DNA from: Massilia sp. Root418 | GTDB lineage: Bacteria > Pseudomonadota > Gammaproteobacteria > Burkholderiales > Burkholderiaceae_D | Direction: 5' to 3' | DNA: 64,000 nt | Assembly: GCF_001425265.1 (NCBI RefSeq) | Contig: NZ_LMEC01000020.1 | Span: 1,147,862 to 1,211,861 of the forward strand | Shown: one piece after another, positions 61,554-64,000 of the stretch | Layout: each line of letters opens with the position of its first letter | Position numbering within the stretch: position 1 is the stretch's first letter | Translations under genes and position numbers: made by a program | The notes under the pieces: model-generated | What the model saw: only the letters and a program-made list of their open reading frames with translations | Databases searched by the model: none | What the model was told of the DNA's origin: nothing

Positions 61554-61997
61554 CTATTGAAATGCCATCCGCAGCAGCCGGTCCTGCGCCGGCTGTCCGG
61601 CAATACTGCTGCCAGGCACCACCATCAGCAGTTCGCCGCCGACGTCGCCACGGCTGTTAATGTCAATGCGCACTTTCAGCTTCTGGTCCAGTGCCACGAA
61701 GGTATTGGGCGACACCGCCACGATCTGGTGCAAGCCCATCTCGCCCACTTCGGCATACATGCGCGTGCCCAGCCGCTTCAGCACCAGCACCTGCCCGTTC
61801 GACAGCTCGTAGCCGCCCTTGAAGGCGCGGAAATCCGCCTCGTCCATGAAGTGCCGCCGCGTCGGCGCGTCTATCCTCAGCTCGGGCGCCGGTATGGTCA
61901 CCGTGTCGCCCTGCTGTTCGGTTTGGGCTACCGCCGGCAACCACGCCGCGCCCATGCTTACTGCTCCCAACAATGCCGCCAGTATTGAAGTTTTCAT
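61554..61997 (-). CDS. Small secreted protein, paralog of 45128-45565
   Basis: A 147-residue protein with signal peptide about 1-25 (cleaved VAQ). Mature part FKGGYELSNGQVLVLKRLGTRMYAEVGEMG...SPNTFVALDQKLKVRID lines up with the other copy. Not a named family. A LuxR regulator lies divergently on the far side of its promoter region. ATG 61997; the longer frame is noise. Confidence 0.75.
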   Translation of the reverse strand: MKTSILAALLGAVSMGAAWLPAVAQTEQQGDTVTIPAPELRIDAPTRRHFMDEADFRAFKGGYELSNGQVLVLKRLGTRMYAEVGEMGLHQIVAVSPNTFVALDQKLKVRIDINSRGDVGGELLMVVPGSSIAGQPAQDRLLRMAFQ

Positions 61998-62085
61998 GAT
62001 AGGTACCATCCCTGTTTGCTGGATTATGACCCTGCCTGTGTACAGCAGGTCGAAGTCATTGTAGGCAGGCCGGCGTCCGCTGGCG

Positions 62086-62970
62086 TCATCCAACTGGATG
62101 AGGGGGCAACAAGGTGGCGGTGGAACCGTGGATCAGTGCGATCAGTTCGCCCTGCCGCCGCGTGGCGGTCTTGCCGTACACCCGGTGCAAATGCGTCTTG
62201 ACGGTGTTCACGCTCACGCCGGTCGCCGCGGCGATGTCCTCCAGCGACGCGCCCCCCGCGAGCGCGCGGCTCACGGCGGCTTCCGCCGGCGTCAGCTGGA
62301 ACAGCTGCTGCAGCACCTCGGCGGAAGCGGTCACGGTTTCCGGATCGCGCGCCATGATGATGGCGCAAGGCGTCCCCTCCGCGCAGCCGCCGCCCAGCAT
62401 GAACGGCGCCACGGACAGGGTCAGCGGCAGGTGGCCGCTGCGCGGCAGGCAAAGCGATTGCGGGGCTTGTGCCGGGCCGCTCAGCGTGTCCGGTTCCAGG
62501 CAGCGCACTGCGCGCCGCACCATGTGGGCCAGGGTCTGCGCGCCGCGCGAACCGCCTTGCGCAAGGCGGGCGCCGCGCAGCTGCAGCGGGGCCTCCGCGC
62601 CGAACAGGGTGCCTGCCGCGCCGTTCGCGTACAGCACCGTCAGTCCGGCATCCAGCAGCACCACGGCGGTGGCCAGCGCATCCAGCGCGGCCACGCTGCA
62701 GCGTTCCGCCATCTCGTTGTGCGCCAGGCGGCTGCGCAGCTGCTGCGCGCGCTCAAGATGGGGCAGGAAAGCGGTCAGCAAGCCATCGGAACGGCCGCCG
62801 CAGGCCACCACGCCGCCGGCGCCTGCCGGCTGCAGCAGCGCCGCCGCGTTGCTTGCGCCAAAAGCCGCGGCAACGTCGGCGCATACGCCGGGCCAATGGT
62901 CTTCGTGCAGGGCCGCGTCGTACAGGCGGCCGATCAAATCGTATTGCAACGCCAGTTCTTCCGCTCGCAT
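62086..62970 (-). CDS. LuxR-family transcriptional regulator
   Basis: A 294-residue regulator: N-terminal region (about 1-200) without a recognised ligand motif, possibly PAS-like (VLLDAGLTVLYANGAAGTLFG), and C-terminal LuxR helix-turn-helix (about 225-290: LTPAEAAVSRALAGGASLEDIAAATGVSVNTVKTHLHRVYGKT). No receiver domain. In the same direction as the paralog protein gene 88 bases downstream, so they may be co-transcribed. Confidence 0.88.
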   Translation of the reverse strand: MRAEELALQYDLIGRLYDAALHEDHWPGVCADVAAAFGASNAAALLQPAGAGGVVACGGRSDGLLTAFLPHLERAQQLRSRLAHNEMAERCSVAALDALATAVVLLDAGLTVLYANGAAGTLFGAEAPLQLRGARLAQGGSRGAQTLAHMVRRAVRCLEPDTLSGPAQAPQSLCLPRSGHLPLTLSVAPFMLGGGCAEGTPCAIIMARDPETVTASAEVLQQLFQLTPAEAAVSRALAGGASLEDIAAATGVSVNTVKTHLHRVYGKTATRRQGELIALIHGSTATLLPPHPVG

Positions 62971-63140
62971 AGGACCTCCCCTACCACTGCAGCTATCAGC
63001 TTAGGACGCATCACCGGGAATAGCCATGTGAGAAGTGACATCCGGTATTTTTTTCAATGATGTCCAGGACGGATTCCCCCGGCAAAACGTATATGTCGTC
63101 CTGGTGCATACTATGCATTTTCACCATCTGCCGCTCTGCC

Positions 63141-64000
63141 ATGTCCACCGCTGCCGCCACCCCCGCTACCGCCGTCACCGATTCCGCGCTGGCCTTCTCC
63201 AGCCTGCGACCGCGCCTGTTTGCCATTGCCTACCGCATGCTGGGCGTGCGCGCCGATGCGGAGGACGTGGTGCAGGACGCGTGGCTGCGCTGGGACGGCA
63301 GCGAGCAGGATGGCCTGCAATCGCCGGAAGCGTGGTTGGTCACCATCGTTACCCGCCTGTCCATCGACCGCCTGCGCGCGGCTAAGGCGGAGCGCGAAAG
63401 CTACGCCGGCTGGTGGTTGCCGGAACCGCTGGTGGAAGTGGACGAGCGCACGCCGGAAACGCAGGCGGAAATGGCGGGCGAGCTGGGCGTGGCCTTCATG
63501 TGGGTGCTGGAGCGCCTGTCGCCGGACGAACGCGCCGCCTTCCTGCTGCGCCAGGTTTTCGACTATGACTACAGCGAAGTGGCCGAACTGCTGGGCAAGA
63601 GCGAAGCGGCCTGCCGCCAGATGGTGCACCGTGCGCAGGAACGGGTGCAGCAGGACCGCAAACGCTTCGGCGTGGACCAGGAAGCGCACCGCAGCCTGCT
63701 CGGCAAATTCCTGGACGCGGCGCGCACGGGCCAGGCGGCCGCCATCCAGGCGCTGCTCGCGGCCAACGTGGAACTGGTGAGCGATGGCGGCGGCAAGGTG
63801 CCGTCCTTCCCGCGCATCATCCACGGCATCGGCGCCGTTACGCGCCTGTTCTGCCGCACGCTGGACAAATTCCCCGGCCAGGTGGCATACCGCAACGCCC
63901 TGCTGAACGGCGAGCCGGGCCTGCTGCGATACATGGGCGGCCGGCTGGAATCGGCGCTGGCCTTCCATATCGTGGACAGCAGCATTGCCGGCATTTACGT
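63141..64000 (+). CDS. ECF sigma factor, SigJ-like (partial, runs off window)
   Basis: At least 286 codons open to the window end. N-terminal sigma-70 region 2 (RLFAIAYRMLGVRADAEDVVQDAWLRW) and region 4 (LERLSPDERAAFLLRQVFDYDYSEVAELLGKSEAACRQMVHRAQERV), then a start of the SnoaL-like C-terminal domain (LLGKFLDAARTGQAAAIQALLA) typical of ECF41/SigJ factors. No anti-sigma gene is visible; ECF41 members usually self-regulate through that C-terminal domain. Weak Shine-Dalgarno before 63141. Confidence 0.88.
   Translation, partial: MSTAAATPATAVTDSALAFSSLRPRLFAIAYRMLGVRADAEDVVQDAWLRWDGSEQDGLQSPEAWLVTIVTRLSIDRLRAAKAERESYAGWWLPEPLVEVDERTPETQAEMAGELGVAFMWVLERLSPDERAAFLLRQVFDYDYSEVAELLGKSEAACRQMVHRAQERVQQDRKRFGVDQEAHRSLLGKFLDAARTGQAAAIQALLAANVELVSDGGGKVPSFPRIIHGIGAVTRLFCRTLDKFPGQVAYRNALLNGEPGLLRYMGGRLESALAFHIVDSSIAGIY

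Noticed and set aside
63011..63226. A 71-codon minus-strand frame near the end of the window
   Set aside because: It overlaps the start of the sigma factor; the 3' half looks slightly protein-like but there is no ribosome site or known family.

Overview
The window is high-GC DNA from a betaproteobacterium, most likely an Oxalobacteraceae member of the Massilia/Duganella (Telluria) group. The support is a ybgC-tolQRAB-pal-cpoB operon ending next to tRNA-Lys genes, glyA and nrdR near ribD-ribE with minor pilin genes between, a PEP-CTERM protein, several secreted polysaccharide-degrading enzymes, and propeller-type GGDEF sensors. The genus call is an inference from gene content. The window is gene-dense; no gene-free stretch exceeds 300 bases, and no CRISPR array, rRNA gene or recognisable insertion sequence was seen.

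Layout. 1-7453: a GntR regulator with a perfect 16-bp palindrome at its start, then a tight seven-gene operon encoding an AprA-like flavoprotein, an AprB-like two-cluster ferredoxin, a taurine/sulfonate-type ABC importer (binding protein with a NosL-like tail, permease, ATPase), a HEAT-repeat protein and a DUF971 protein. The substrate is unknown; this is the best candidate for an undescribed system. 7522-9687: OsmC and the riboflavin genes. 9700-15115: minor pilin operon on the minus strand (pilV, pilW, pilX, short pilY1, pilE, fimT). 15339-18490: an Rpn-like PD-(D/E)XK protein with a repeat tail, then nrdR and glyA, with glyA preceded by a recognisable ZTP riboswitch. 18575-24962: YdfG-like dehydrogenase, the whole Tol-Pal operon and two tandem tRNA-Lys genes with a consensus promoter.

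25016-30998: a variable-looking block with a TetR regulator and membrane protein sharing a CCTAC-N6-GTAGG operator, a gene remnant, and a pectin/plant-polysaccharide locus (GH1-like enzyme divergent from GH43 and pectate lyase). 31029-37577: redox and regulatory genes (AKR/LysR, GST/HxlR), a pentapeptide-repeat protein and a Fur-controlled TonB receptor. 37683-49276: HerA-like ATPase, a 978-residue propeller diguanylate cyclase divergent from a periplasmic binding protein, a lipoprotein GDPD, and a 1143-residue DUF4450-type glycosidase. 49281-54293: Suv3-like RNA helicase, IMPACT/YigZ protein, third tRNA-Lys, LysE exporter and MocR regulator.

54290-64000: YceI, a DUF1566-like secreted protein divergent from a CadC-like membrane regulator with a five-copy 11-bp CTGAAA array between them, a secreted metallopeptidase with a PKD domain, YciI-like protein, PEP-CTERM protein, second diguanylate cyclase, YpfJ-like metallopeptidase, a paralog of the small secreted protein at 45128, a LuxR regulator, and an ECF sigma factor cut by the window end.
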